The translations under genes were made by a program, and so were the position numbers. Below are positions 1 to 8,287 of a DNA stretch of 64,000 nt, piece after piece. The stretch lies in assembly GCF_014648295.1 (NCBI RefSeq), contig NZ_BMQV01000008.1, positions 1 to 64,000 on the forward strand. The letters are read 5' to 3'. The DNA comes from Shewanella saliphila. GTDB taxonomy: Bacteria > Pseudomonadota > Gammaproteobacteria > Enterobacterales > Shewanellaceae. The stretch's first letter is position 1. The number at the start of each line of letters is the position of its first letter. The notes beneath the pieces are model-generated. The model saw nothing but the letters and a program-made list of their open reading frames with translations, made no database searches and was not told the origin of the DNA.

Positions 1-118
1 TTCCTTCAGACCCTGCCGTTGGCCAGCAACGCCCTTGCCATTCGGATTATCTTCCCCTCAGTCGGGGTGATTCAGGTTTCTTTCAACCTGACGGGTTTGC
101 CAGCTTCGCTGGGCAAAC
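1..118 (-). mobile_element. 5' part of a probable group IIC intron, running off the left edge
   Basis: Read on the minus strand, the DNA behind the T-tract of the preceding terminator begins GTTTGCCCAGC. It continues through a short hairpin with the stem GGT..ACC around TGAAAGAA, then a GGCAAGGGCGT segment, and ends at the window edge with GTCTGAAGGAA. As I remember it, the order and spacing match domain I of group IIC introns such as O.i.I1, whose 5' end is GUGUGCCCGGC and which later has GCAAGGGUGU and AAUCUGAAGGAAGC. Insertion immediately after a rho-independent terminator is the usual group IIC target. The 5' end GTTTG departs from the usual GTGYG. The reverse transcriptase ORF and the 3' end, if present, lie outside the window, so a truncated copy cannot be excluded. 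A signal-recognition-particle RNA was considered and rejected. Confidence 0.6.
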
Positions 119-149
119 AAAAAAATGGGCCAGCAATGCTGACCCATTT
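119..149 (-). terminator. Rho-independent terminator of the nfeD-SPFH operon
   Basis: On the minus strand a stem AAATGGG..CCCATTT with an inner CAGCA/TGCTG arm is followed by seven T residues. It lies 15 bp past the stop of the last SPFH gene. The T-tract directly abuts the proposed group IIC intron 5' end. Confidence 0.85.
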
Positions 150-163
150 GATGTGCTATTGAT

Positions 164-1117
164 TTACTTTTTAGCAGTTTGTTTTTTATCGTCTTTTAGC
201 CCAATACTGTCCATCCAGTATTCAAAGTTGACCAGGTTACCTGGCAACACAATACGGCTGTCTTTTTTACTTAAGCCATCAAGCTGACGCATATATTGCT
301 CGCCAAGCTGCATACGCAGTGCACTTTGGCCACCTTCAGCTGAAATCACCACGGCTAAACGCTCAATCGACTCAGAGGTGGCTTTTGCCAAGGTTAAAAT
401 CTCTTGCGCCTTACCTTCTGCTTCATTAATACGACGCTGCATTTCACCTTCTGAGCGGTTAATGGTTTCTGCCATCACACCTTCAGAGCGATTGATTTTA
501 CTTTGCTTGTCACCTTCGCTCTTAGCGAGTAATGCTCGGCGTTCACGCTCTGCATTCACCTGCATTTCCATGGCGTTTTTTACCGTTTCTGGCGGGGTAA
601 TATTTTTAATTTCATAACGGTGCACTCTCATGCCCCACATAGAGCCAGCTTCATCGAGCACTTCTACGACTTTGGCTGAAATTAAATCACGCTCTTCAAA
701 AGTACGGTCTAAATCTAAGGTACCGATAACCGAGCGCGTCGTGGTTTGAGCCAACTGAATCGCTGCATAACGGTAGTCGGTAATACCATAACTGGCTTTA
801 ACCGGATCGGTAACCGAAATATAAATCACCCCATCAACTTCAACGTTAACCTCATCACTTGAAAAACATTCTTGTGGTGGTACGTCGATGGTTTCTTCCT
901 TTAAATCGTGAATATAGGCCACTTTATCAATAAATGGGATAAGTGCATGAAAGCCCGCGTCTAAGGTGCTGTGGTATTTACCTAAACGTTCAACAATATA
1001 AGCCGACTTGGTCGGTACAAGGCGAATTGATTGAAACAACTTAAGCACAAAAATAGCAAAAATTACGCCCCAAATAATCATGACTGCAAAGTCAGTATCT
1101 ATTCCATTAATTGACAT
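164..1117 (-). CDS. SPFH/band 7 (stomatin-like) membrane protein, second copy
   Basis: This 317-residue protein has one N-terminal membrane segment (about residues 10-30) followed by a band 7/SPFH domain (VERLGKYHSTLDAGFHALIPF) and a long charged helix rich in repeated SEG motifs (about 195-245). That is the layout of QmcA/paraslipin proteins, which oligomerise on the cytoplasmic membrane and organise membrane microdomains or escort proteases. Its start overlaps the stop of the upstream paralogue by one base (TAATG) and has an AAGGAG ribosome-binding site, so the two are translationally coupled. It is the last gene of the nfeD-SPFH-SPFH operon. Family assignment is firm; the specific client is unknown. 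Confidence 0.9.
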   Translation of the reverse strand: MSINGIDTDFAVMIIWGVIFAIFVLKLFQSIRLVPTKSAYIVERLGKYHSTLDAGFHALIPFIDKVAYIHDLKEETIDVPPQECFSSDEVNVEVDGVIYISVTDPVKASYGITDYRYAAIQLAQTTTRSVIGTLDLDRTFEERDLISAKVVEVLDEAGSMWGMRVHRYEIKNITPPETVKNAMEMQVNAERERRALLAKSEGDKQSKINRSEGVMAETINRSEGEMQRRINEAEGKAQEILTLAKATSESIERLAVVISAEGGQSALRMQLGEQYMRQLDGLSKKDSRIVLPGNLVNFEYWMDSIGLKDDKKQTAKK

Positions 1118-2046
1118 TAGCGCGCTCCTTTTGCTGATGGACTGCTTACCGCGTGAGTCACTTGTTCCATGCCTTCAAAAAAACCTTCAAGCTTGGCCAT
1201 TTCAGCCGGCACCACCGACACTTGGGCCTCAGTTAAAATCTTGCCCACTTGACCAATAAATTGCTCTTTAAGCAACATGTTCATCGCGTCATTACCGCCG
1301 TTGATGGCTAATGCCTTACAAATCATCTCCATGCCTTCTGCTTTTGCATTGGCGACAATTGAAATTTCTTGTCCGGTACCAAGTGCTTCATTGATGCGTC
1401 GCTGTTTTTGCCCCTCAGATAAATTAATGGCTTCTTGACGCTCACCTTGCGACATATTAATCATCGCGGCTTTTTCAGCGTTAGCTAGGGTGATTTCGGC
1501 ACGTTTGCTACGCTCTGCTTCCATTTGCTTTTCAAGAGTATGAATAACATGACGTGAAGGGGTAATGTTTTTAATCTCGTAGCGTAAGACTTTAATCCCC
1601 CACGGGTCCGAGGCCTTATCGATTTCGCGTACAATCGATTCATTCAAACTGTCTCGCTCAGAGAAAGTTTGCGACAACGTCAGCTTACCGATTTCTGAAC
1701 GCATCGTGGTTTGCGCCAAGTTAACAGCCGCGCGGCGATAGTTTTCAATCCCATAACTGGCAAGCTTACCGTCCATGACTTTGAGGTAAACCAGGCCATC
1801 AACTTCAAGCTGGGTATTGTCTTTTGAAATACAGCTTTGAGGTGGCACATCTAATACCTCTTCACGGGTATCATGACGATAAGCCACCCGATCAACAAAC
1901 GGCACTAAAAAGTGAAACCCGGGCTCTAATACGGTGCGAAACTTACCTAAACGTTCAATTACATGCACTTCGCGCATAGGCACGATGAGCATCAACTTGT
2001 ATAAAATGAACAAAATGAATAAAAACGCGATGGTTAACACAAACAT
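1117..2046 (-). CDS. SPFH/band 7 (stomatin-like) membrane protein, first copy
   Basis: A 309-residue paralogue of the downstream gene: an N-terminal hydrophobic segment, an SPFH domain (VIERLGKFRTVLEPGFHFLVPF) and a C-terminal coiled-coil region with repeated SEG/SQGE units. The ATG at 2046 is preferred over a GTG two codons earlier because AAAGGAG lies five bases upstream of it. The gene sits 50 bp behind nfeD. Paired SPFH proteins next to an NfeD partner are expected, since NfeD OB-fold domains pair with band 7 proteins. Two adjacent but clearly different SPFH copies suggest a hetero-oligomer. That last point is inference. Confidence 0.9.
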   Translation of the reverse strand: MFVLTIAFLFILFILYKLMLIVPMREVHVIERLGKFRTVLEPGFHFLVPFVDRVAYRHDTREEVLDVPPQSCISKDNTQLEVDGLVYLKVMDGKLASYGIENYRRAAVNLAQTTMRSEIGKLTLSQTFSERDSLNESIVREIDKASDPWGIKVLRYEIKNITPSRHVIHTLEKQMEAERSKRAEITLANAEKAAMINMSQGERQEAINLSEGQKQRRINEALGTGQEISIVANAKAEGMEMICKALAINGGNDAMNMLLKEQFIGQVGKILTEAQVSVVPAEMAKLEGFFEGMEQVTHAVSSPSAKGAR

Positions 2047-2096
2047 ACTCACTCCTTTATTAAAATGTGGTTTACGCTTCCCTAAACCCTGTAAAC

Positions 2097-2558
2097 CTAT
2101 ATTGAGTCGATAATGGGCTCAACCACAAAACCGATGTTATCGCGGCATATAATTCTCACTTTAGCACCGACTTTAATTTCTGTTCCATCACCCAAAGCGA
2201 CCCAATCAGACCCTAAACAATGGATTCTGCCTGTTTGCTGCCCAGGGCCAATGGCTTCTTTTACGGTGGCGACTTGATTGTATAAATCGACTTCTTCATC
2301 GGTATTAGCGACATGAGCATCACCGCCAACCAAGCGCTGCGTGACATGCCTAAAGCTCAGTAACAACACCATTGAAGCCATAAACCAAAGCGTCATGCTT
2401 TGCACAAACCCTTCGATGATCCCAAGCGCTAACGCTGAAGCAACAATTACACAGGCGGCGCCAAGTAAAATGACGATGCCTCCCGGAACAATAATTTCCG
2501 ACAGCATTAATAACAGCCCTAGCACGAGCCAAACCGCAATCGGATTAGAAAGCTCCAT
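2097..2558 (-). CDS. NfeD family membrane protein
   Basis: This 153-residue protein has an N-terminal block of hydrophobic helices (about residues 8-70) and a C-terminal soluble part (about 85-150, ending near VGAKVRIICRDNIGFVVEPI) of the OB-fold NfeD type. It resembles short YbbJ-type NfeD proteins and lacks the ClpP-like protease domain of long NfeD forms. It is first in an operon with two SPFH genes, the partner family. The start has AGGAGG five bases upstream. It probably acts in the inner membrane as part of a band 7 complex. Confidence 0.88.
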   Translation of the reverse strand: MELSNPIAVWLVLGLLLMLSEIIVPGGIVILLGAACVIVASALALGIIEGFVQSMTLWFMASMVLLLSFRHVTQRLVGGDAHVANTDEEVDLYNQVATVKEAIGPGQQTGRIHCLGSDWVALGDGTEIKVGAKVRIICRDNIGFVVEPIIDSI

Positions 2559-2932
2559 AAATCCTCCTCATAAAATGAGCATGCCTTGTATTCACTATAT
2601 CAGCTGGTTTTTATTATTGCGACATATTATGTCAAATAATCATTGTATATAATGTAAATGGCTATCATTATTCGATAACATAACAGTATCAATCAGTTAT
2701 CCCAAGGTTTGATATCACATCATGATAAGTAGAATTTCAAAAGAGACTTTTCGGCACACAAAACGCTGAAACTTCACGATTTATCATTGTTTTTATTGTG
2801 CTCATTATCAATTTTGAATATATTGCGCCTCATTGTGCACAATTGAGAATAATACCCGCTAAATTTAGTTCTTGATTGATGTAAAATTTGCCATACAGAT
2901 GCATAACAACTGACTTATAAACCGGACTTAAA
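2559..2932. promoter_or_regulatory. Divergent promoter region between nfeD and the Tsx-like gene
   Basis: 374 bp of AT-rich DNA without a convincing ORF. The only motif of note is a Fur-box-like stretch at 2654-2672 (GTAAATGGCTATCATTATT), which by eye agrees with the 19-bp consensus at 13 positions. That is too weak to call an operator. Promoters for both flanking genes must lie here, but I cannot single out -35/-10 boxes with confidence. Confidence 0.3.
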
Positions 2933-3685
2933 ATGAAAAAAATCTGCTTTTTAGCTGCATTAATGGTCTCACCGACCGTTTTAGCCAATGATGTAATCCA
3001 ATGGTGGGATGCCAGTGCGACCGTATTACACGGTGATGACTATGACTTGGCACCATCAGACAGACAAACCACCATCACATTAGAGGTTGCCGGCGGTTGG
3101 ACTTACGGTGATGGATTTATTTTTCATGATTTTATTAACTTTAATGGCAATAACGGTGGTGACGATAACAGCCATTATGGTGAAATTTCACCGCGTTTTA
3201 GCGCCAGTAAAATACTTGGTCAGCCAGTTGAGTTTGGTGCAATTAAGGATATGTCTGTTGCCTTAACTTACGAGCACGGTGATGGCCCTGTAGAAAGCAT
3301 GCTGTACGGTGTCGGTGTAGATTTTGACATTCCATTTTTCAGTTACTTACAACTGAACACTTATCGTCGTGATGCAATTAGCAATGGCAACATCAGCGAT
3401 GGTTGGCAGTTTACCCCTGTCTTTAGAATCGACATGCCTATCGGCAATGCCAATATTATTATTGACGGTTATATTGATTGGGTATTTATTGCCGACAACA
3501 ACGGCTACGATGAAAACCTGCACTTTAATCCACAGATTAAATACGATTTAGGCAAAAGCTTATTTGGCGAGCACAAACAAAATAAGTTACTGGTAGGTTT
3601 TGAATACGATTACTGGCAGAGCAAGTACGGTGTTAATGGTGTTGACCAAAATACTTACTCAATTATTGCTCAATATCATTTCTAG
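2933..3685 (+). CDS. Tsx/OmpK-family nucleoside-specific outer-membrane channel
   Basis: A 250-residue protein with a signal peptide (cleavage probably after VLAN, near residue 19) and a beta-barrel ending in the aromatic YHF expected of outer-membrane proteins. The mature N-terminus DVIQWWDASATV and the ISPRFSASK segment resemble Tsx/OmpK (SDWWHQS and IEPRFSIDK in E. coli Tsx). Tsx channels admit nucleosides. The convergent neighbour is uridine phosphorylase, so a nucleoside-uptake role fits. The substrate is inferred from family and context. Confidence 0.75.
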   Translation: MKKICFLAALMVSPTVLANDVIQWWDASATVLHGDDYDLAPSDRQTTITLEVAGGWTYGDGFIFHDFINFNGNNGGDDNSHYGEISPRFSASKILGQPVEFGAIKDMSVALTYEHGDGPVESMLYGVGVDFDIPFFSYLQLNTYRRDAISNGNISDGWQFTPVFRIDMPIGNANIIIDGYIDWVFIADNNGYDENLHFNPQIKYDLGKSLFGEHKQNKLLVGFEYDYWQSKYGVNGVDQNTYSIIAQYHF

Positions 3686-3704
3686 TTAGCAAAAATGAAC
3701 CAAC

Positions 3705-3731
3705 AAAAAAGGTGCCGAGGCACCTTTTTTT
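3705..3731. terminator. Bidirectional terminator between the Tsx-like gene and udp
   Basis: AAAAAAGGTGCC, loop GAGG, then GGCACC-type partner CACCTTTTTT. The flanking A and T runs allow it to terminate both convergent genes. Confidence 0.85.
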
Positions 3732-3761
3732 ATTGATTTACGATAACACCAACAAAGGTTA

Positions 3762-4517
3762 TTAAAGTAGTTTTTTCGCTGCTGCAACAACAATAGATAC
3801 CGCACTCACTTCGGTTTTCTTCATTGTGGCTTCATCAGGAATCTCTTGCTGTGTACGGTTTACAATTACACCCGCAACACATGCTGCGCGCCAACCTTGA
3901 GTTGCACACATAGTGAATAACGTTGCTGATTCCATTTCATAGTTCAGTACGCCCATTGACTGCCACTCTTTCATCGAACCGACATAGCGCTGAGTCACAC
4001 GGCCAGATACCGTGTCATAACGCTCCTGACCAGGATAGAAAGTATCAGAAGATGCGGTAATACCGATATGTGGTTCTAAACCTGCGTCACGACAAGCTGC
4101 AACCATCGCAGTTGTACAATCAAAGTTTGCTGCTGCAGGAAACTCAAGTGGAGCAAAATGCAAGCTAGCACCATCTAAACGGACTGACGCTTGAGTCACA
4201 ATCACATCACCAACATTAACATGCGGTTGAATTGCGCCTGTAGTACCAACACGTAAGAAAGTTGTCACACCCAGCTGTGCTAACTCTTCTACTGCGATAG
4301 AGGTTGAAGGACCACCAATACCAGTTGAACACACAACCACTGGCTTACCATCGATGTAAGCTAAGTAACTAGTGTATTCACGATGGCTAGCAAGGAACGT
4401 TGCGTTGTCCATTAGCTCTGCAATACGCTTAACACGTTCTGGATCACCAGGAACGATTGCCAAGGTTGCACCATCTAACATTTTTTTGGTTAATCCTAAG
4501 TGAAATACATCGGACAT
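3762..4517 (-). CDS. udp: Uridine phosphorylase
   Basis: A 251-residue cytosolic enzyme of the PNP/UDP phosphorylase family that cleaves uridine with phosphate to uracil and ribose-1-phosphate. Near-identity to E. coli Udp is visible in [47 protein letters not shown] and [14 protein letters not shown]. The start at 4517 is chosen over an ATG six codons earlier because it has AAGGGG at proper spacing and matches the E. coli N-terminus. Pyrimidine salvage fits the convergent Tsx-like channel. A CRP/FNR-like palindrome lies about 225 bp upstream. Confidence 0.95.
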   Translation of the reverse strand: MSDVFHLGLTKKMLDGATLAIVPGDPERVKRIAELMDNATFLASHREYTSYLAYIDGKPVVVCSTGIGGPSTSIAVEELAQLGVTTFLRVGTTGAIQPHVNVGDVIVTQASVRLDGASLHFAPLEFPAAANFDCTTAMVAACRDAGLEPHIGITASSDTFYPGQERYDTVSGRVTQRYVGSMKEWQSMGVLNYEMESATLFTMCATQGWRAACVAGVIVNRTQQEIPDEATMKKTEVSAVSIVVAAAKKLL

Positions 4518-4741
4518 TTTGAAAACCCCTTTCATTTTTGAATATTAAATTCTTATAACCCAGACTTTAACCTAGTCTTTAGGGGGATAAGGTTAACTTG
4601 ATCACATATAAATTCATAATAGTTAATATTGTTTCGTTAAAATATTACCAATATATGACCAATTCCCACCAAATACATGTACTTGAGCATAGTTGAAAGC
4701 CGCTAAAAACAACAAACGATTTATCTATTTTAAAAAGCATT

Positions 4742-4761
4742 AACGTGATTTACATCAAGTT
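4742..4761. promoter_or_regulatory. CRP/FNR-family palindrome upstream of udp
   Basis: AACGTGATTTACATCAAGTT, flanked by matching TTAA on both sides. It fits the FNR pattern TTGAT-N4-ATCAA at nine of ten positions and also resembles a CRP site (GTGA-N6-TCA). E. coli udp is CRP-activated. The site lies rather far (about 225 bp) from the udp start, so its target is uncertain. Confidence 0.45.
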
Positions 4762-4790
4762 AACGCCAACTTGCTAAAACCGAAAAACAA

Positions 4791-4816
4791 AAAAGGACGC
4801 TAAGCGTCCTTTTTGA
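4791..4816. terminator. Terminator behind the ornithine/lysine decarboxylase gene
   Basis: AAAAAGGACGC, loop TAA, GCGTCCTTTTT. The stem is perfect and has T runs on both strands. It lies 16 bp past the decarboxylase stop (minus strand). Confidence 0.85.
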
Positions 4817-4831
4817 CTCAATATAATCTGA

Positions 4832-6007
4832 TTACAGATAATAGTCTTTTAACGGTGGGAAGCCATTAAAACACACTGCAGAATAAGTGGTGGTATAAGC
4901 TCCAGCGGTTAACCAATACATGCGATCGCCAATGGCTAAATCGGTTGGTAAACCATAGCTGTAATGCTCATACATAATGTCAGCACTGTCACAGGTTGGA
5001 CCGGCAATAACACACTTATCTAACTCACCTTTACGATCGGTATAGATAGGAAATTTAATTGCTTCGTCCATGGTTTCAATTAACCCTGAAAACTTACCAA
5101 CATCGGTAAATACCCAACGCTCGAGTGCGGTATGTGATTTACGCGAAATCAACACCACCTCAGACACCAATACTCCGGCATTAGAAATTAATGAACGCCC
5201 AGGTTCGAGAATAATTTCTGGTAATTCATCACCAAAATCTTCTTCTAAAAAGTGCTTGATTTGTTGTGCATAAACACCAAGCTCATTGGTTTTATCCATG
5301 TAGTTGGCAGGAAAACCACCACCTAAGTTGATCATCTTCAGTACTATGCCGTGTTCTTCTTTTAAACGGTCATAAATACTTTTTACTTTACCAATGGCTG
5401 AGTCCCACGCGCCAATATCACGCTGCTGTGAACCGACATGGAACGAAATACCATGTGGCTGTAAGCCAAGCTCTTTTGCCAATACCAGTAAGTCGTAAGC
5501 CATTTCATTTTGGCAACCAAACTTACGTGATAAAGGCCAATCTGCCGTGTGTGTGCCTTCAGTTAAAATACGCACATACACTTTTGCACCCGGAGCTTCT
5601 TCAGCAATCATACGTAAATCGGCTTCTGAGTCAGAAGCAAACATGCGTACCCCTTGCTCATAAAAAGATCGTACATCAACGCGCTTTTTAATGGTGTTAC
5701 CGTAACTGACGCGATCGGTTGATACGCCAATAGAAGTCACCATTTCAAGTTCATAGATTGATGCGATATCAAAGTTCGAGCCTTTGTCACGCAGCAAAGT
5801 CAAAATCTCTTTGGCCGGATTTGCCTTAACCGCATAATAAACGTTTGCAAAAGGAAAATTCTTAACCATGTCATCGTATTGTTTCGCAATGATTTGGGTG
5901 TCAATAACTACAAATGGCGTTGGCTTATCTTTAGCAAATGCCTCAATGCGGTCAAACGTGTCCTTGTCATAATAATCTGCAACATCAATCGATTGAAATT
6001 GGCTCAT
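4832..6007 (-). CDS. Ornithine/lysine decarboxylase, alanine-racemase-fold (group IV) type
   Basis: A 391-residue PLP enzyme of the eukaryotic-like ornithine/DAP decarboxylase family. It makes putrescine (or cadaverine) for polyamine synthesis. PLP lysine is K61 in YYAVKANP. Also seen are the HVGSQQ and EPGRSLISNAG phosphate-binding segments and the C-terminal CDSAD, whose cysteine belongs to the second subunit's active site. The start at 6007 has AGGAGG ten bases upstream; the longer open frame to 6160 lacks family similarity. It differs from the large E. coli SpeC fold. Substrate preference between ornithine and lysine cannot be read from the sequence. Confidence 0.88.
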   Translation of the reverse strand: MSQFQSIDVADYYDKDTFDRIEAFAKDKPTPFVVIDTQIIAKQYDDMVKNFPFANVYYAVKANPAKEILTLLRDKGSNFDIASIYELEMVTSIGVSTDRVSYGNTIKKRVDVRSFYEQGVRMFASDSEADLRMIAEEAPGAKVYVRILTEGTHTADWPLSRKFGCQNEMAYDLLVLAKELGLQPHGISFHVGSQQRDIGAWDSAIGKVKSIYDRLKEEHGIVLKMINLGGGFPANYMDKTNELGVYAQQIKHFLEEDFGDELPEIILEPGRSLISNAGVLVSEVVLISRKSHTALERWVFTDVGKFSGLIETMDEAIKFPIYTDRKGELDKCVIAGPTCDSADIMYEHYSYGLPTDLAIGDRMYWLTAGAYTTTYSAVCFNGFPPLKDYYL

Positions 6008-6380
6008 TAGGCCAGTGCCTCCTGTTAGTTGGGCAATATATAGTGCGTTTTGGGGTTTGTAAAAACATGCGCAGTAAACGATATTTTCACCCAATACGCA
6101 ACGAATTTTTATGCAAAAATTACACTTTTTTATTCCTAAATAAATATCATTAAAACTCAATGACCTATTTAACCCTTGTGTAATTTGTATACAGGGTTAA
6201 ATCACGTTAAAAGTATAGACGTTGTTCAATAAAAAGAGCCTAAAACTCGCTGTGTTTTGCCATATCACTCTTAGCCGTTTACCCATCAGCCACTTTAGCG
6301 GCATAGCCACCAGCAAGAGTGTGAGTCATTAACACCTTAAATAGTCTAGACACGGAGGTCGATCAATTGATTTTGTTTCA
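6008..6380. promoter_or_regulatory. Upstream region of the decarboxylase gene, with an inverted repeat
   Basis: No known gene. At 6170-6199 an inverted repeat TAACCC-T-TGT ... ACA-GGGTTA with an 11-base AT-rich spacer lies about 165 bp upstream of the decarboxylase start. It could be an operator or a transcript hairpin. Nothing else recognisable was found. Confidence 0.3.
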
Positions 6381-6551
6381 TTGAAGTTTGATGAGGTGAG
6401 AACTTCGTTTACTGTAATAAAACGGCAACGCTCAAACTCAGTGGTAGGTTATATACTCAATGGAAAAATACTTAAAATAGAATATTTAACCGCTCAAAAA
6501 GCCGATCGGCTAAATGCATTTGCAACCTCAATCGTTGAAATTAGCATTTAG
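6381..6551 (+). CDS. Candidate small protein (56 aa, non-ATG start)
   Basis: An open frame entered through TTG at 6381 (or GTG at 6396) reads LKFDEVRTSFTVIKRQ..., then GYILNGKILKIEYLTAQ, ending AFATSIVEISI. The mixture of alternating hydrophobic and charged residues looks protein-like. A strong CACGGAGGT lies 22 bases upstream of the TTG; it is ideally spaced only to an in-frame ATT codon at 6366. I do not recognise the product. It may be a real small gene with an unusual start, or a remnant of a decayed gene. Confidence 0.3.
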   Translation: MKFDEVRTSFTVIKRQRSNSVVGYILNGKILKIEYLTAQKADRLNAFATSIVEISI

Positions 6552-6818
6552 CAGGATCTGAAGCATAAATGCTTAAAACCTCTAAAAATATCATTACTTA
6601 TGAGAGATTAAGCATATTTTTAGCAAAAAGTGCGATTTTTTATGCAAAAAGAGCTTAAAAAACTATCATTCGAAAGTTTTATTGCTATAGTAGCTTTTGT
6701 GAATTTATAAATTAACTTTTGTAAATCCTCAACCTTGGGCTCGTTAAGCTAAAATCTAATGAGGTAAATAGCTTAGCTACAATTTTCAGCAATCCAGATA
6801 ACTTAGGTGAAAAGGATT
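6552..6818. promoter_or_regulatory. AT-rich leader before the small hypothetical gene at 6819
   Basis: About 270 bp with no ORF. It contains separated complementary segments ATGCTTAA / TTAAGCAT (around 6569 and 6609). They could form a long-range stem or be chance in AT-rich DNA. Confidence 0.2.
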
Positions 6819-7076
6819 ATGACTCAGGTCGCATACCAGATAAACGATCGTCGTAACAAGGAAGTACTAAAAAATGATGAACACTGGGATTTAACGACAG
6901 CAGATCAAAAACTCGCATTGTATGATTTGCATCGATTTGGATATCGCCTACTGTTTGTTCGCAACATGCTCACAGGGCCTGTAGCCGTGATTAGTCAACA
7001 AGATGATATCGCTGCGATTTATGCTGATGGTGAAGTAGACCTTCGCCCCAAAATCACCCTGCGCGAATACCACTAA
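6819..7076 (+). CDS. Conserved-looking hypothetical protein, 85 aa
   Basis: A small soluble, mixed alpha/beta protein with no signal peptide or membrane segment. The ATG at 6819 is chosen over a GTG four codons earlier because AAAGGA (6811-6816) is correctly placed for it. Recognisable pieces are WDLTTADQKLALYDLHRFGYRLLFVR and a C-terminal DGEVDLRPKITLR. It is followed by a strong terminator and is therefore a single-gene unit. I cannot assign a function. Confidence 0.75.
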   Translation: MTQVAYQINDRRNKEVLKNDEHWDLTTADQKLALYDLHRFGYRLLFVRNMLTGPVAVISQQDDIAAIYADGEVDLRPKITLREYH

Positions 7077-7089
7077 GCAGTTGCAACAA

Positions 7090-7122
7090 ATAAAAAACCT
7101 ACGTAATTTATCGTAGGTTTTT
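7090..7122. terminator. Rho-independent terminator after the 6819 gene
   Basis: AAAAAACCTACG, loop TAATTTAT, CGTAGGTTTTTTT. A perfect stem with a seven-T tail on the plus strand and an A run for the convergent gene. Confidence 0.88.
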
Positions 7123-7145
7123 TTGTGTCTTGCTGTTTGTCATCG

Positions 7146-7805
7146 TTACGCTTTACGCGTCAGCTTATATACCGCTTCATTTAACCAAGGCACCTGCTTA
7201 TTAACAAAGCGAGGATTGTCGGCAAGCACATCGGTACACTCGAGTAATTCGACGGTAAAATAAGGGGCTAAATGAGTTTCAACCCAATCTGGGCTGACAG
7301 CAAACGGGGGGCCCTTTAAGGTATCTTGTGGGTAGTCTAGAGTAATCAGCAAACCACTCACATTCGCGGGGATCAGTCTTGCTAAGGCAACCGCATATTG
7401 TTGGCGCATCGCTTCTGGCCATGCAATCAATGCGGCGCGATCATAAAAACCACCAATATCAGTGGTTAACGATTCTGGTAATGTAAAAATATCGCCTTGA
7501 TAAACTCTCACTTCGTCTGCACAAAAAACATTATGTTCTGCGATTTGCTCGACCTGGCAAGGTAAGTCGTTTTCGTTAAAAAACTGCTCAACCGCTAATG
7601 GATTTAATTCACAACCCAATACGCCATGGCGTAGTTCAGCCAAATAACACATGTCTAGCGATTTACCGCACAATGGTACAAACACATTGCTGGTTTCTGC
7701 TATTGCCAAACCTGGCCAGTATTTAACAAGAAATGGGTTCACCTGTTGTTGATGAAAACCAATTTGTTGTAATTGCCATTTTTGATGCCAAAAGCTCGGT
7801 TCCAT
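7146..7805 (-). CDS. tpm: Thiopurine S-methyltransferase family protein
   Basis: A 219-residue SAM-dependent methyltransferase of the TPMT family. The characteristic N-terminus [27 protein letters not shown] and the SAM motif [17 protein letters not shown] are clear. So are [13 protein letters not shown] and the [20 protein letters not shown] segment. Bacterial members methylate thiopurines, and some methylate selenium or tellurium oxyanions. The physiological substrate here is unknown. It is a single gene. Confidence 0.92.
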   Translation of the reverse strand: MEPSFWHQKWQLQQIGFHQQQVNPFLVKYWPGLAIAETSNVFVPLCGKSLDMCYLAELRHGVLGCELNPLAVEQFFNENDLPCQVEQIAEHNVFCADEVRVYQGDIFTLPESLTTDIGGFYDRAALIAWPEAMRQQYAVALARLIPANVSGLLITLDYPQDTLKGPPFAVSPDWVETHLAPYFTVELLECTDVLADNPRFVNKQVPWLNEAVYKLTRKA

Positions 7806-7872
7806 GATGCTCTCTTTAGTCTATTAACCAATATTGCAGGCTACTTTAAAGACTAAAAAAAACAGATGCAAC

Positions 7873-8220
7873 TTATGCTTTGCCATCCAAGGTCGATTGC
7901 ACTTGTCTTAACCAGCGGCAATTTTCACACTGACATTTACGGCGCGACATATGATGAGGGCTCAAATTAGAATCAATAAAATCTACGGCTATCAACAATT
8001 GCTGTTTAAGCTCTTCAACAGATTTCATTTCTAATGCGACCATTTCATCATTATGATTAATCCATAGGCACTCTTCACCTTGATGGCAGGTAATGCATTC
8101 TTCATCACTGTGATTAAAAAACACAGCATGAGGGCAATGAGTCACTTCCATCGATTGTAAAATTCGAGAGCGCGGAAAATGAAATAGCGGAATAAGTTGT
8201 GCTTTATCAATATTAGGCAT
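7873..8220 (-). CDS. Cysteine-rich hypothetical protein, 115 aa
   Basis: A soluble protein with two Cys/His clusters: HCPHAVFFN plus CITCHQGEECLW near residues 28-52, and KCQCENCRWL near 95-105. The clusters suggest bound zinc or an iron-sulfur cluster. CITCH is formally a CXXCH motif, but there is no signal peptide, so c-type haem attachment is unlikely. The start has AGAGG seven bases upstream. An FNR-like palindrome (8288-8301) lies 68 bp upstream, between this gene and the divergent kinase-like gene. Function not recognised. Confidence 0.75.
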   Translation of the reverse strand: MPNIDKAQLIPLFHFPRSRILQSMEVTHCPHAVFFNHSDEECITCHQGEECLWINHNDEMVALEMKSVEELKQQLLIAVDFIDSNLSPHHMSRRKCQCENCRWLRQVQSTLDGKA

Positions 8221-8287
8221 AGCAACCTCTGCTAAAAGCGTTAAGTGATCTTATTGTTAATACTACCGAGTGTTGATTGATTTTGAT

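Noticed and set aside
1..118. Signal-recognition-particle (4.5S) RNA on the minus strand because of a GAAGGAA motif
   Set aside because: The flanking helices and the position behind a terminator fit group IIC intron domain I better, and the expected 4.5S 5' half is not there.
2654..2672. Fur box upstream of the Tsx-like gene
   Set aside because: Only 13 of 19 positions match and the left half is poor. It is mentioned only as part of the intergenic region.
6008..6160. N-terminal extension of the decarboxylase to 6160
   Set aside because: The extra 51 residues have no family similarity, and a strong AGGAGG marks the start at 6007.
8072..8110. CITCH in the Cys-rich protein as a c-type haem site
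   Set aside because: The protein has no signal peptide, so it would not reach the cytochrome c maturation machinery.
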